Counted from the stretch's first letter, positions 16,038 to 25,466 are shown. The stretch is DNA of 64,000 nucleotides from UBA1715 sp964346725 (GCA_964346725.1 CAYFVM010000007.1:1-64000); one strand, 5' to 3'. Translations and numbers: made by a program. The notes: generated by a model not told the origin, from the letters alone.

Positions 16038-16964
16038 ATGAAAAGTGTTTTATTTATTATAAACCCACATTCGGGGAAAAATCGCAATAAACAGGTTCAA
16101 AAAGCGGCAATGGAAGTATTGTCTCCAGATGCTTTTACTGTTGATTTTGTTTATACTCATTATGCCGGTCATGCATTGGAATTGTCACGCATAGGTGTAG
16201 CAAAAGGATATGATATAATTGTTGCTGTAGGCGGCGATGGAACTATTCACGAAGTTTCACAGTCGGTTATTCACTCCAAATCTGCAATGGCAGTAATCCC
16301 TATGGGGTCGGGAAATGGATTTGCTCGTTTTTTCGGAATACCATCGTCTATCAAGCGCGCCATCAAAGTTATTACCGACGGCGAAGAAAAAGTGATAGAT
16401 ACGGTGCTTTGCAATAGTGAATATTTTGTGAACGTAGCCGGTTTTGGTTTTGATGCGCAAATAGGAGAGGTGTATGATAAAAGCTGCGCCGAGGAACGTG
16501 GAGGATTAAATTACGTAAAATTAATTATAGAAGAATTTCTTCAATATCCCTTGCAGACGTGCCGTTTCAAAATAGATGGAAAGGAAGTTGAAAAAACGTT
16601 CTTTATAGCAACTGTTGCCAATTCAAATCAATATGGACTCAATGCTGTAATAGCGCCTGAAGCTGATGTAACTGATGGTAAATTCGAACTTGTATTGATG
16701 AAAGATTTGCCGGTGTTTGATGTAATTCCTACAACAATTCGTTTGTTTGCAAAACAGATAAACAACTCACGACATGTAGAAACGCTTCATTTGGAAGAGT
16801 TTACCATTGTCAATAATGTTCCTCGATTGTTGCATTTAGACGGAGAACCACGCATGTATGCTACCGATATCACTTTTACGATACAAAAGAAATCGTTGAA
16901 ATGTATTGTGCCTAAGAAAGAGAGCTTGTTGAAGTCACTGCCAACAATAAAACCTCCAATGTAG
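16038..16964 (+). CDS. Diacylglycerol kinase family lipid kinase
   Basis: 308 residues. The DAGK catalytic domain begins with INPHSGKNRNK, followed by GGDGTIHEV (65-73) and the GSGNGFARFFG loop (90-100), which bind nucleotide. The C-terminal beta-rich domain includes the LHLDGEP motif. Members of the YegS/DgkB/BmrU group phosphorylate diacylglycerol or related lipids and can also be sphingosine-kinase-like, which would be relevant in Bacteroidota that make sphingolipids. The substrate is not determinable here. The gene converges with the lipoprotein gene that ends 4 bases away on the other strand. Confidence 0.85.
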   Translation: MKSVLFIINPHSGKNRNKQVQKAAMEVLSPDAFTVDFVYTHYAGHALELSRIGVAKGYDIIVAVGGDGTIHEVSQSVIHSKSAMAVIPMGSGNGFARFFGIPSSIKRAIKVITDGEEKVIDTVLCNSEYFVNVAGFGFDAQIGEVYDKSCAEERGGLNYVKLIIEEFLQYPLQTCRFKIDGKEVEKTFFIATVANSNQYGLNAVIAPEADVTDGKFELVLMKDLPVFDVIPTTIRLFAKQINNSRHVETLHLEEFTIVNNVPRLLHLDGEPRMYATDITFTIQKKSLKCIVPKKESLLKSLPTIKPPM

Positions 16965-16967
16965 AAT

Positions 16968-17441
16968 TTAAAATGTGATTATCGTAGACTCATCAATATT
17001 ACTTTTGTTGAGTGCACGATCGTATACGTAGTATGAGAAAACCACGCTATCGTAGGGAAACGATGCGGTAGCTATTACAAAATCTATTACAACTTTTGCT
17101 TTGAGAAATTTATCGTTGCCTTCTTCTCTTAGACGAGGAATGCGGTAGGAGAAATTGTAGGGTAATTCGTATCTCACACCGTTTTCAATATAATATGGGG
17201 TAGCGTAAAAATTTTGCTGGTATTCATCGATAAAAGGAGCAGCAGTATCGCCAGTTTTCAATCCAATGTCACCATCACCATCGTAGAGCATAAATGTGAA
17301 AGCTACCGTTCTATCATTCGTTTCGTTCACAGTGCTTGCAGCTGACAAAAATTCAACTTTTGGAATATCGGAATATTCGGGCAGATTGTGATTACACGCA
17401 ACGCATAACAAAGCAAGACTGACAAAAGCAACAATTCGCAT
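16968..17441 (-). CDS. Hypothetical lipoprotein
   Basis: 157 residues from ATG 17441, chosen because it opens a lipoprotein signal (MRIVAFVSLALLCVAC, Cys16). Longer in-frame starts up to 17570 would cross the terminator hairpin of der. The mature part has a predicted beta-rich domain with FMLYDGDGDIGL, a calcium-loop-like acidic stretch, and many aromatic residues. I recall similar small lipoproteins in Bacteroidales but no function. Confidence 0.65.
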   Translation of the reverse strand: MRIVAFVSLALLCVACNHNLPEYSDIPKVEFLSAASTVNETNDRTVAFTFMLYDGDGDIGLKTGDTAAPFIDEYQQNFYATPYYIENGVRYELPYNFSYRIPRLREEGNDKFLKAKVVIDFVIATASFPYDSVVFSYYVYDRALNKSNIDESTIITF

Positions 17442-17518
17442 ACACGATGATTTATGGTCAAAATTACAAAATTCGATGAGTAAATGATTGTTTCTTACAA
17501 TATAATCTGTGTAAACAA

Positions 17519-17556
17519 ATAGAAAAGGAGCCATGAAAATCGTGACTCCTTTTCTA
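17519..17556 (-). terminator. Intrinsic terminator of der
   Basis: AGAAAAGGAG (17521-17530) pairs perfectly with CTCCTTTTCT (17546-17555). Read on the minus strand it follows the der stop codon within 20 bases and is trailed by a T-rich stretch. It also separates der from the lipoprotein gene downstream. Confidence 0.65.
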
Positions 17557-17574
17557 TTGCTGTATAGCAAAGAG

Positions 17575-18879
17575 CTATTTGTCTCTCATATAAATACGAA
17601 TTGGCACGCCGCAGAAATTATAGTTTTTGCGAATCTGGTTTTCAAGATATCGTTTGTATGAATCCTGTACATATTTACCATTGTTACAGAAAAATGCAAA
17701 AGAAGGGAATGCCGTAGGTAATTGTGTAACGTATTTAATCTTGATAGTTTTCCCTTTAACTTGAGGAGGAGAAAAGCGGTCAATTGCTTCAAGCATTGTT
17801 TCGTTGAGCTTGGATGTTGGAATTTTTCGTGATCTATTTTCGTACACCTCATTGATTTTTTCCAAAATCTTTTGAATACGTTGTTTTTCCAAAACCGATG
17901 TGAAAATAATTGGCACATCGTTGAAAGGAGCTATTTTAGTGCGAATTTGTTCTTCAAAATCTTTTGCGGTGTTGGTTTCTTTGTTAATCAAATCCCATTT
18001 GTTTACGCAAATAACAACACCTTTGTTGTTTTTTACAATTAAGTGAAGTATGTTCAAATCTTGCGATTGAACACCTTCTTTTGCATCTAACATAAGTACA
18101 CATACATCAGTTTGCTCTATAGAACGAATTGCTCTCAAAACTGAGTAAAACTCCAAATCTTCGGTAACGACTTGTTTTTTACGTAAACCTGCCGTGTCAA
18201 TAAAGTAATAGTCGAACCCGAATTTGTTGAAGCGAGTACCAATAGAATCACGCGTGGTGCCGGCAATAGGAGTTACTATATGTTGGTTGTCGCCAATAAG
18301 AGCATTGATAAACGAAGATTTTCCCACGTTAGGACGACCTACTACTGCTATGTTTGGAATATTTTCTTCTACTTTTGGTTTATCGGGTGGTAATTTTGCA
18401 ACTACCGCATCGAGTAGGTCACCAGTGCCGCTTCCGGTTGCTGATGATATAGTAAAATAATCTCCCAATCCGAGTGAGTAGAATTCTGTGGCATCGTACA
18501 AATCTTTGCCGTTGTCTACTTTGTTTACTACAAGGAAATATGGTTTGTTGGTTTTGTGAAGAATTTTTGCCACATCTTCATCAATGTCCGTTATACCACT
18601 TTTTACGTCAACCAAAAAAAGAATCACATCGGTTTCTTCAATAGCCATAAGCACCTGACGGCGAATCTCAGATTCAAATATGTCATCTGATTTTAAAGTA
18701 ACGCCACCGGTGTCAATTACCGTAAATTCACGTCCATTCCAAACACCTTCGCCGTAGTTACGGTCGCGGGTAACGCCACTCTGTGCATCAATAATGGCTT
18801 GCTTGTTTTCTATTAGTCTATTAAATAATGTTGATTTCCCCACGTTTGGTCTGCCGATGATTGCGATAATTCCACTCAT
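17575..18879 (-). CDS. der: Ribosome-assembly GTPase Der (EngA)
   Basis: 434 residues with two successive GTPase domains and a C-terminal KH-like domain, the arrangement unique to Der. First G1 loop is GRPNVGKSTLFN at 9-20, with DTGG and NKVD; the second GRPNVGKSSFIN is near 180, with DTAGLRKK and NKWD. Der acts in maturation of the 50S ribosomal subunit. It is transcribed alone, away from the rluB-era operon, with a promoter box 16 bases before its start and a terminator right after its stop. Confidence 0.96.
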   Translation of the reverse strand: MSGIIAIIGRPNVGKSTLFNRLIENKQAIIDAQSGVTRDRNYGEGVWNGREFTVIDTGGVTLKSDDIFESEIRRQVLMAIEETDVILFLVDVKSGITDIDEDVAKILHKTNKPYFLVVNKVDNGKDLYDATEFYSLGLGDYFTISSATGSGTGDLLDAVVAKLPPDKPKVEENIPNIAVVGRPNVGKSSFINALIGDNQHIVTPIAGTTRDSIGTRFNKFGFDYYFIDTAGLRKKQVVTEDLEFYSVLRAIRSIEQTDVCVLMLDAKEGVQSQDLNILHLIVKNNKGVVICVNKWDLINKETNTAKDFEEQIRTKIAPFNDVPIIFTSVLEKQRIQKILEKINEVYENRSRKIPTSKLNETMLEAIDRFSPPQVKGKTIKIKYVTQLPTAFPSFAFFCNNGKYVQDSYKRYLENQIRKNYNFCGVPIRIYMRDK

Positions 18880-18894
18880 ATCTTAAATTTTTTG

Positions 18895-18902
18895 CAAAGA
18901 TA
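18895..18902 (-). promoter_or_regulatory. -7 box of the der promoter
   Basis: The minus strand reads TATCTTTG, a perfect TAnnTTTG box, 16 bases before the der ATG. No clear TTTG element lies 17-23 bases upstream. Confidence 0.45.
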
Positions 18903-18977
18903 GTTAAAAAAGCTTCTATTTTACTCGTATGATTTGCGCAAATCTTTGTTAAACACATGAATAGATTAAAATTTTTC

Positions 18978-18985
18978 TATCTTTG
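18978..18985 (+). promoter_or_regulatory. -7 box of the rluB-era promoter
   Basis: TATCTTTG, a perfect TAnnTTTG box, lies 22 bases before ATG 19008. The upstream TTG element is not obvious at the usual distance. It is divergent from the der promoter about 75 bases away. Confidence 0.5.
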
Positions 18986-19007
18986 CGGTCTAAATTTTTG
19001 AAGTTGA

Positions 19008-20510
19008 ATGGAAAATAATGACAAACAGTATGGCTCACGCGGCTCAAGGCCGCGCGGAGAGAGAGATGGAGAATCTCGCGGACGCGACGGATTTTCTCGT
19101 GAACGTTCGTATGGACGGAAACCTTTTAACCGTGATGGCGAAGGACGTAGTAGAAGTTACTCAAATAATTCATATAGAAAATATAATAACGAAGGTGAAA
19201 AATCAGAACGTGAAGGTTCTTCTCGTTCTTTTGGAGAAGACAGGCCACGTCGTTTTAATGCAGAAGGCACAGAACATCGCTCTTATCGCAGATTTGATGA
19301 CAAAGGTGAAGGACGTGATTTTAAGCCACGTCGTAACTTTGGTTATGGAGATCGTCCATACCGTCGTTTTGAAGACAGAAATAATTCTTCTTCTTTCAAA
19401 AAAGACAACGAAGGAGGACATGAAGGACAATCAGAAAATCGAGAGTTTAGACCACATCGCAGATTTGATAAAAATCGTGAAGGTCGTGATTTTAAACCAC
19501 GTCGTCCGTACAATTCCGAAAATGGTGAACGCCGCTCGTTTGGTCGTGACAACGATAGATTTGGCGGTCGCAGAGATTTTCGTTCATCGAGATTTGGTGA
19601 CTCTAAACCACGTACTAAAACCTACGAGAATCCAACCGATTTTGTAAGTATAGACAAAAATTTGTTGAGCAGAAATTTTGACAATGAATGGTCTGACACT
19701 GAAGTTATTACTGATTACGAAATGCCTCAAGAAGAGGAACAAGAAATTAAAGAACCAGCTACAGAGGCAGAAGGATATCGCATCAACCGTTTTATTTCAG
19801 GAGCAGGTATATGTTCTCGCCGTGCTGCTGACGATTTTATAGCAAGTGGAAGAATTACACTCAACGGAAATGTTGTTACTGATTATTCTACAAAAGTTTT
19901 CCCTGGTGACGAGGTTTGTCTTGATGGAAAAAAATTGACCTCACAAAAATTAGTTTACATTGTTTTCAACAAACCCAAAGATTGCATTTGTACCAAGTCA
20001 GACGAACTTGGTCGTCGTACTATTTATGATTATATAAAATCTGATGTAGAGGTGAAGAATGTAGGTCGTTTGGATAGAGACACTACCGGTGTGATGTTGC
20101 TTACAAACGATGGTGATATGATAGAACGCTTGACACATCCTCGTTACAACAAGATGAAAATCTATCATGTATTCCTTAATAAGAATCTTTCTACTGATGA
20201 TTTAGAGTCGATCAGAGCCGGTGTAGATTTGGATCCGGTAATGAGTGAAGATGAAACCGAACAAAAAGGCGGACATATTGATGTAGATGACTTACAATAT
20301 GTTGATGGCGAGAAAAATCAAGTCGGAATTCAAATCCATTCTGGCTTGTACCATGTAGTACGTCGTATTTTTGAAAAATACGGTTATACGGTAGAAAAAC
20401 TTGATCGTGTGTATTTTTCAGGATTAACAAAGAGAGATTTACCACGCGGACGCTGGCGTTATCTTTCACAGAAAGAAGTAGCAATATTAAAAAGAGGAGC
20501 ATTCGCATAA
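19008..20510 (+). CDS. RluB/RsuA-family pseudouridine synthase with long Arg/Gly-rich N-terminus
   Basis: 500 residues, about twice the usual RluB length. Residues 1-210 are low-complexity, rich in Arg, Gly, Ser, Asn, Phe and Tyr, with a perfect internal repeat EGRDFKPRR at 101-109 and 158-166; this part is probably disordered and RNA-binding. Residues 225-255 are acidic. An S4 RNA-binding domain follows (about 257-305, with AGICSRRAADDFI) and then the catalytic domain with GRLDRDTTGVML (Asp356 as catalytic residue). It should make pseudouridine in 23S or 16S rRNA; helix position 2605 is the RluB site. It is coupled to era: TAA and ATG share bases at 20508-20512. Confidence 0.88.
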   Translation: MENNDKQYGSRGSRPRGERDGESRGRDGFSRERSYGRKPFNRDGEGRSRSYSNNSYRKYNNEGEKSEREGSSRSFGEDRPRRFNAEGTEHRSYRRFDDKGEGRDFKPRRNFGYGDRPYRRFEDRNNSSSFKKDNEGGHEGQSENREFRPHRRFDKNREGRDFKPRRPYNSENGERRSFGRDNDRFGGRRDFRSSRFGDSKPRTKTYENPTDFVSIDKNLLSRNFDNEWSDTEVITDYEMPQEEEQEIKEPATEAEGYRINRFISGAGICSRRAADDFIASGRITLNGNVVTDYSTKVFPGDEVCLDGKKLTSQKLVYIVFNKPKDCICTKSDELGRRTIYDYIKSDVEVKNVGRLDRDTTGVMLLTNDGDMIERLTHPRYNKMKIYHVFLNKNLSTDDLESIRAGVDLDPVMSEDETEQKGGHIDVDDLQYVDGEKNQVGIQIHSGLYHVVRRIFEKYGYTVEKLDRVYFSGLTKRDLPRGRWRYLSQKEVAILKRGAFA

Positions 20511-21409
20511 TGGCATTTAAATCAGGTTTTGTAAATATTATCGGAAATCCGAATGTAGGCAAGTCCACGCTGATGAACGAACTTGTTGGCGAACGCTTGT
20601 CTATTGTTACGGAAAAGTCACAAACAACGCGTCATAGAATTTTGGGAATTGTCAACGGTGAGGATTATCAGATTGCATTTAGCGATACTCCGGGCGTTTT
20701 GAAACCGGCCTACAAGTTGCAAGAATCCATGTTGAAGTTTTCAGAATCTGCATTGGTTGACGCTGATGTGATTTTATACATAACCGATACTGAAGAAACT
20801 GCCGAGAAAAATGCCGATTTTCTTGCCAAAGTTCAAAGGATGGAAAATACACCTATTTTGTTGGTAATTAATAAAATAGATTTAATCAATCAAGAACAGT
20901 TGGTAGAAATGGTACAACGTTGGGAAGGTTTATTGCCTAAGGCGGAAATTGTTCCGTGTTCGGCATTAAATAAATTCAATGTTGAGTATATCATGAAACG
21001 TATTGTGGCTCTTTTGCCCGAAGGCGAACCATATTTCGATCAAGATGCCTTGACCGACAAGCCAATGCGCTTTTTCGTTTCGGAAATTATTCGTGAAAAA
21101 ATCTTAAAACTGTACGAAAAAGAAATTCCGTATTCGTGTGAGGTAGTGGTAGAGCAATACGAAGATAAACCTAAGAATGTTCACATTCGTGCGCTAATTC
21201 TTGTTACCCGCGATTCTCAAAAGGGAATTATCATTGGAAATAAGGGAGCAAGCATTAAACGACTTGGAACGGAAGCCCGTAAAGATATTGAAACGTTTAT
21301 AGACAAAAGCGTCTATCTTGATTTATATGTAAAAGTTGAGAAGGAGTGGCGTGATAACGAGAAGAATCTTCGACAATTCGGGTATCTCTTTTCAGATGAC
21401 GAGAAATAG
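20510..21409 (+). CDS. era: GTPase Era
   Basis: 299 residues. The G domain has GNPNVGKSTLMNEL at the N-terminus, the switch region KSQTTRHRILGI, DTPGV and NKID. The C-terminal KH domain contains IIGNKGASIKRLG. Era binds the 3' end of 16S rRNA and is needed for 30S assembly; KsgA, with which Era interacts genetically in other bacteria, is encoded about 8 kb upstream. Its start overlaps the stop of the pseudouridine synthase gene, pointing to coupled translation of two ribosome-maturation factors. Confidence 0.96.
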   Translation: MAFKSGFVNIIGNPNVGKSTLMNELVGERLSIVTEKSQTTRHRILGIVNGEDYQIAFSDTPGVLKPAYKLQESMLKFSESALVDADVILYITDTEETAEKNADFLAKVQRMENTPILLVINKIDLINQEQLVEMVQRWEGLLPKAEIVPCSALNKFNVEYIMKRIVALLPEGEPYFDQDALTDKPMRFFVSEIIREKILKLYEKEIPYSCEVVVEQYEDKPKNVHIRALILVTRDSQKGIIIGNKGASIKRLGTEARKDIETFIDKSVYLDLYVKVEKEWRDNEKNLRQFGYLFSDDEK

Positions 21410-21418
21410 CCTTAAAAT

Positions 21419-21452
21419 AAAAAATGCAAACCGTTCGGGTTTGCATTTTTTA
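21419..21452. terminator. Bidirectional intrinsic terminator
   Basis: AAAATGCAAACC and GGTTTGCATTTTTT form a stem of about 12 base pairs with a 5-base loop (21433-21437). A-rich and T-rich flanks allow it to stop both era (plus) and the DUF2795 gene (minus), which converge here. Confidence 0.85.
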
Positions 21453-21467
21453 TTTCGGGTATATTGA

Positions 21468-21689
21468 TTAATACTCATCTTCATTGAAGAAAAAGTCATC
21501 TTTGCTCGGATAATCCGGCCAAATTTCTTCAATACTTTCATACATTTCGCCTTCGTCTTCTATCTCGTTTAGGTTTTCAACAACTTCTTGAGGTGCGCCA
21601 GAACGTATAGCATAGTCAATCAGTTCTTCTTTTGTTGCTGGCCATGGTGCATCTTCCAACTTTGAGGCTAATTCTAATGTCCAATACAT
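21468..21689 (-). CDS. DUF2795 family small protein
   Basis: 73 residues, acidic. It has the short helical DUF2795-type pattern WPATKEELIDYAIRSGAP followed by an acidic tail. The family is widespread and uncharacterised; it resembles small nucleic-acid-linked or regulatory proteins, but no function can be claimed. The gene stands alone between the bidirectional terminator and the adenosyltransferase gene. Confidence 0.8.
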   Translation of the reverse strand: MYWTLELASKLEDAPWPATKEELIDYAIRSGAPQEVVENLNEIEDEGEMYESIEEIWPDYPSKDDFFFNEDEY

Positions 21690-21753
21690 ATTTTCAAATT
21701 TTAGTAATTGATTCCAATGTTATTTTTTGCGAATAAAACAATTTTTATAGAAT

Positions 21754-22305
21754 TTACAAAGAAGGATTCCACGTTATTTCGCTTTTGTTGAAATCTTTTA
21801 AGGCTTTCCTTGCTATCACAAACAGGTAGTCGGATAGGCGGTTAAGGTAGATTGTTGATAAGTTATTTACGGAAACGGTCTGCGAAAGTCTTACAACGTC
21901 TCTTTCGGCACGTCTACAAACGGATCTAGCTATATGGCACATTGAAGAAACGTAGTTTCCTGTTGGCAAAATGAATCCTTCGGCAGGAGGTAATTCTTCT
22001 GAAATTTCGTCAATCCAGTGCTCTAAGTCGGAAATATCCGTTTTTTTTAGGTGCGGAATTTCTTTTTCTTTTTTCTTTTCGTTGGAAAAATCGCAACAAA
22101 GAACAAACAATTTGTTTTGTACTATAAGTAGATTCTCCTTGATACTGTTTGTTCGGTTGGGAAATAAGTCGCGAATTAAACCAATGTAGGAATTGAGTTC
22201 GTCAATTGAACCGTAGCATTCCAAATGTTCGTTGCATTTTAGAACGCGTGTACCATCAATAAGCGATGTAGTGCCGTCGTCGCCGGTTTTTGTGTAGATT
22301 TTCAT
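21754..22305 (-). CDS. Cob(I)alamin adenosyltransferase, PduO type
   Basis: 183 residues. Signature parts are IYTKTGDDGTTSLIDG at the N-terminus (ATP-binding), YGSIDELNSYIG, and CRRAERDVVRL plus YLNRLSDYLFV near the C-terminus. PduO-type enzymes transfer the adenosyl group of ATP to cob(I)alamin, making coenzyme B12 for enzymes such as methylmalonyl-CoA mutase. The start overlaps the stop of the upstream fucosidase gene by 4 bases, an unexpected pairing; no B12-binding RNA motif is visible next to it. Confidence 0.92.
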   Translation of the reverse strand: MKIYTKTGDDGTTSLIDGTRVLKCNEHLECYGSIDELNSYIGLIRDLFPNRTNSIKENLLIVQNKLFVLCCDFSNEKKKEKEIPHLKKTDISDLEHWIDEISEELPPAEGFILPTGNYVSSMCHIARSVCRRAERDVVRLSQTVSVNNLSTIYLNRLSDYLFVIARKALKDFNKSEITWNPSL

Positions 22306-23711
22306 TGTTGTATGTTTATGGCAATTACACTTGAATATGTATGTGTGATTTTTGGTAAAAAAACTCGTACTTGCTTTTCGTAAATTTGAATTTTTAGAGG
22401 ATTTTCTGATTGTGAAAGTTCCGTTGCTGTTATGTTTCCTTTATTTGATTGAATTACGCTTTTCTTGCGTTTTTTCAAGGCAATTCCCAATTTATGTAGA
22501 GGAACGTCAATATATTCAATTTTTTCGGGATAAAGAATATGGCAGTATATGTTGTTTCCTTTTTGTGTGTAATATCCCCAACTTGGTTCAGGGAAAGGAC
22601 TGCGCGTTGCTCCATAAATAGATTCTCCATATTTGTCCATCCATTTGCCAATTTCAGTAAGGTTGTACATATCTTGTGCGGTAAGGCTGCCATTGCCTTT
22701 GGGGCCAATGTTGAGCAGATAGTTTCCGTCGCGACTAACCACAGCTTCAAGTTCGTGTATCAGCGTGTCGGGCGATTTGTAGTTGTTTACTTTTGATGAA
22801 TCAAATCCCCAGGCGCCGTTCATAGTTTGGCAGGTTTCCCATGGGCGCGGAAGAGGTTTGCTCGGTATTTTTTCTTCGGGGCATATAAAGTCTCCCAAAC
22901 AGAGATTGCGCTTGATTCTTTCGTTTACAATAATAGTTGAATCGAGTGATAAAATATAATCATGCAAATTGATTGCATCCTGTTTTATCCACCAAGCAAA
23001 CACGTTGGCGGTGTCTTTGTTTTCGCACCAATCGCCATCAAACCAAAGCACGCGAGGGTGGTATCTCTCTATCAATTCCTTGAGTTGTGCATTTTCAGCC
23101 TCAATGAACGGCGCTTTTTCGTCCATTGAATAGAGTTGTGACCAATAATCTTTGTGGAATTGTGAATGATGATTCCAGTCGAGAATGGAGTAGTATAAGC
23201 CAAACGCAATGTCTTGCCGGTCGCACTCGGTTTTAAGTTCCATGAGTAGATCACGTTTGAAATTTGTGTAATGGTACAAATCGAATATTTTGCTGCCGGT
23301 ATAGTCTTTGAAATCCGCTACGGCAGTCTTCCACATGCTAAATCCTTCGTGATGTTTTGCTGTTATAATAATGTATTTCATGCCGGCTCGTTTGGCAAGC
23401 GAAACAATTTGTTCGGCGTTGAAATTCTCCGGATTAAAATGTTGTGTGATTTTGTTTTGGTAATCTTCTTTTGTCCAATTTTCCACAAACATACACCATT
23501 CGCCGTGACCGTAATATGAATACGAACCAAAGTGAATAAACATACCAAAACGGTCGTTATACCACCATTCCATTTTTGTTGGAATACTATACCGGGTGCT
23601 GCTTTCCAATGATTCGTAATTTTGTTTATCGAACTGGTCTAGTATGTCTTGCGAGAGCAGCTGCAAACTTATTGCACAAAAGAAAATAACGAAAAGCAAA
23701 CATTTTTTCAT
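22302..23711 (-). CDS. Alpha-L-fucosidase, glycoside hydrolase family 29
   Basis: 469 residues from ATG 23711, which opens a signal peptide ending near LQLLSQ; longer in-frame starts lack this. GH29 features: WWYNDRFGMFIHFGSYS near the start of the barrel, ITAKHHEGFSMW, FGLYYSILDW, and VLWFDGDW with the nucleophilic aspartate. The downstream part (about 370-469) is a beta-sandwich. It would remove terminal fucose from host or plant glycans in the periplasm or outside the cell. No SusC/SusD genes lie nearby, so it is not in a classical polysaccharide locus. Confidence 0.9.
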   Translation of the reverse strand: MKKCLLFVIFFCAISLQLLSQDILDQFDKQNYESLESSTRYSIPTKMEWWYNDRFGMFIHFGSYSYYGHGEWCMFVENWTKEDYQNKITQHFNPENFNAEQIVSLAKRAGMKYIIITAKHHEGFSMWKTAVADFKDYTGSKIFDLYHYTNFKRDLLMELKTECDRQDIAFGLYYSILDWNHHSQFHKDYWSQLYSMDEKAPFIEAENAQLKELIERYHPRVLWFDGDWCENKDTANVFAWWIKQDAINLHDYILSLDSTIIVNERIKRNLCLGDFICPEEKIPSKPLPRPWETCQTMNGAWGFDSSKVNNYKSPDTLIHELEAVVSRDGNYLLNIGPKGNGSLTAQDMYNLTEIGKWMDKYGESIYGATRSPFPEPSWGYYTQKGNNIYCHILYPEKIEYIDVPLHKLGIALKKRKKSVIQSNKGNITATELSQSENPLKIQIYEKQVRVFLPKITHTYSSVIAINIQQ

Positions 23712-23772
23712 ATGAATCAAATTTATTGTAAAGGTATGATTTTTTTTGTATAAACATTTTAACCAAATAATT

Positions 23773-25335
23773 ATGAAGCCTTTCATGTTTTTGAAAAATA
23801 ATGGTGGTTTGCAATCAATGGCAACATCGTCTATTCGTCGCTTTCCGTTTACAATAGGGTTTATTGTTATTTTTTATGGCATATGTATGATACTTGTAAA
23901 ATCTCTTTTGGAAAAAGATTTGGTACATATATTTACAACCCTTGCTTTCGGTTCGGTGTTTGCCGCACTTTTGTCGTACGCTATCAGTTATAGGCTTACG
24001 GTGTGTCAAGGGTTTGAAAACAAGTGGTGGCGAAATCCCAAAATTTTGTATCCGCTGGGGTTCTTGCTCGTGGTAGGCGAGACCTTGTATGTGTGGAATA
24101 TGGTACAACACCAAGTGAATGCAAATGTTGTGTTTCAGGTTGCTGTTTTTTATTTAGTAGGAATCTATTGTTTGTTTCCTCGTTTTTCATCTAAAAAAGA
24201 TGATACACTTTCGTGGCATTTTGCAAACAACATGATAGTGAATATAGGTATTAGTTTTCTTTTGTCGTCGTTATTTTTATTGTGCATTATAGCCTTGTTA
24301 TTAACCATTGAGAGATTGTTTTCGGTGAAAATTTTGCAACATAATGTTCCTGAATATATTTGCGTTACGGTGTACGCTTTGTTTGCTCCGTTGATGGTGA
24401 TTTTGTTTTCTCCAAATAGAGAACAGTCGTATAATGAGCAGCAAAAAGCGCATAAATTTATTATTGGTGCTATCAAGTTTTTGTTTTTGCCTGTATTGTT
24501 GGCATTCATTGCGGTATTTTATGTGTATATATTCAAAATAGCGATTTCGTGGAGTTTGCCCAAAGGTATGGTCTCATGGCCGGTTTCGCTTATGATGGGG
24601 CTATTTGTGGCGGTGTATTTGTCGCTCTATCCCGAACGAAACACTCTGTCCAAGAAATTATCGACAATTATGCACTATTTGCCATTGCTTGTGATTCCTG
24701 CGCTCATGATGATGACAATTGCCATTACACGCCGTATAAGTGACTATGGTATAACTGCAGACAGATTGTGGGTGCTTACCTTTAATATATGGTGTTATGC
24801 GTTGAGTATTGGCTTGTTCATTACCAAATGGGCTAGAATTCGTTGGATTTTAATTTCTTTTGGCATTATGTTTTTGCTCACAACCATTGGGCCTTGGAGT
24901 TTTGAACGATTGGAAGATACATATAAACGCGATACAGAAAAGATTGAAGTAGAGTATGAGAACGAAATAGCATCATATGGTTATGGTTCGGAGGTTGCCG
25001 AGGATAACGAAAATGGAAATCAATTTTATCCTATACCTAAAAATGCACGTTCAGTATCCGTTTATGAACGGTATTATGCGCAAACAGATAATAGAATTAC
25101 ATATGCACAAGATAGTGTTCTGGAAATTTATCTTACTTTGAAAAATTCCAAAGACACGTTGCGTATTCCTCTTTCCGATTTACCCATGTTGGACACGTTG
25201 AAAAATCCGTATGTATTCTATCCAATGGGGAATAAAGAGTTTTGTTTACAATATTTGTCATTGTCTCGCTATGCAAAAGAACCTGTTGATTCTATATCGA
25301 TACTTATGTTTAAAGGACTTATTTACGAAAAGTGA
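23773..25335 (+). CDS. DUF4153 family multi-pass membrane protein
   Basis: 520 residues from ATG 23773; an earlier in-frame ATG at 23746 lies in the promoter region of the divergent fucosidase gene. About ten to eleven membrane segments span residues 25-395, including the family-typical [19 protein letters not shown] loop. A soluble C-terminal domain of about 120 residues follows. The function is unknown. The downstream pyrD gene has its own promoter. Confidence 0.8.
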   Translation: MKPFMFLKNNGGLQSMATSSIRRFPFTIGFIVIFYGICMILVKSLLEKDLVHIFTTLAFGSVFAALLSYAISYRLTVCQGFENKWWRNPKILYPLGFLLVVGETLYVWNMVQHQVNANVVFQVAVFYLVGIYCLFPRFSSKKDDTLSWHFANNMIVNIGISFLLSSLFLLCIIALLLTIERLFSVKILQHNVPEYICVTVYALFAPLMVILFSPNREQSYNEQQKAHKFIIGAIKFLFLPVLLAFIAVFYVYIFKIAISWSLPKGMVSWPVSLMMGLFVAVYLSLYPERNTLSKKLSTIMHYLPLLVIPALMMMTIAITRRISDYGITADRLWVLTFNIWCYALSIGLFITKWARIRWILISFGIMFLLTTIGPWSFERLEDTYKRDTEKIEVEYENEIASYGYGSEVAEDNENGNQFYPIPKNARSVSVYERYYAQTDNRITYAQDSVLEIYLTLKNSKDTLRIPLSDLPMLDTLKNPYVFYPMGNKEFCLQYLSLSRYAKEPVDSISILMFKGLIYEK

Positions 25336-25339
25336 GAGA

Positions 25340-25383
25340 ACCCTCTGTATGTAGAGAAATAGAGTTCTTTGCTCGAAATGACG
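25340..25383. repeat. Degenerate copy of the intergenic repeat; possible terminator
   Basis: The stretch ending GAGTTCTTTGCTCGAAATGACG resembles the reverse complement of the repeat at 5660-5696 (AGATTCCTCGC...GGAATGAC) with several changes. It also forms an imperfect hairpin between AGAACCCTCT and AGAGTTCT, placed right after the DUF4153 stop. Confidence 0.35.
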
Positions 25384-25414
25384 TGTTTGTAGTTTGTATT
25401 AACCTAAAAATTCT

Positions 25415-25444
25415 TTTGTGCATACTATTTAATTTATACCTTTG
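25415..25444 (+). promoter_or_regulatory. Bacteroidota-type promoter of pyrD
   Basis: TTTG at 25415-25418, an 18-base spacer and TACCTTTG at 25437-25444 match the consensus fully. It lies 22 bases before ATG 25467 and rules out the longer reading that starts at 25332. Confidence 0.65.
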
Positions 25445-25466
25445 CAAAGAATCATTACATAAAGAC

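Noticed and set aside
19018..19647. A 209-codon open frame overlapping the N-terminal part of the pseudouridine synthase gene
   Set aside because: It is in a shifted frame of the Arg-rich low-complexity region. Codon bias there leaves few stops. The product has no family features and the RluB-like frame continues into an intact enzyme.
21754..23800. Cobalamin riboswitch near the adenosyltransferase gene
   Set aside because: The upstream space is filled by the fucosidase coding sequence; no B12-box-like sequence was recognisable before the fucosidase start.
25332..25466. A longer pyrD product beginning at 25332
   Set aside because: It would begin before a full-consensus promoter at 25415-25444, and the extra residues do not fit the family start.
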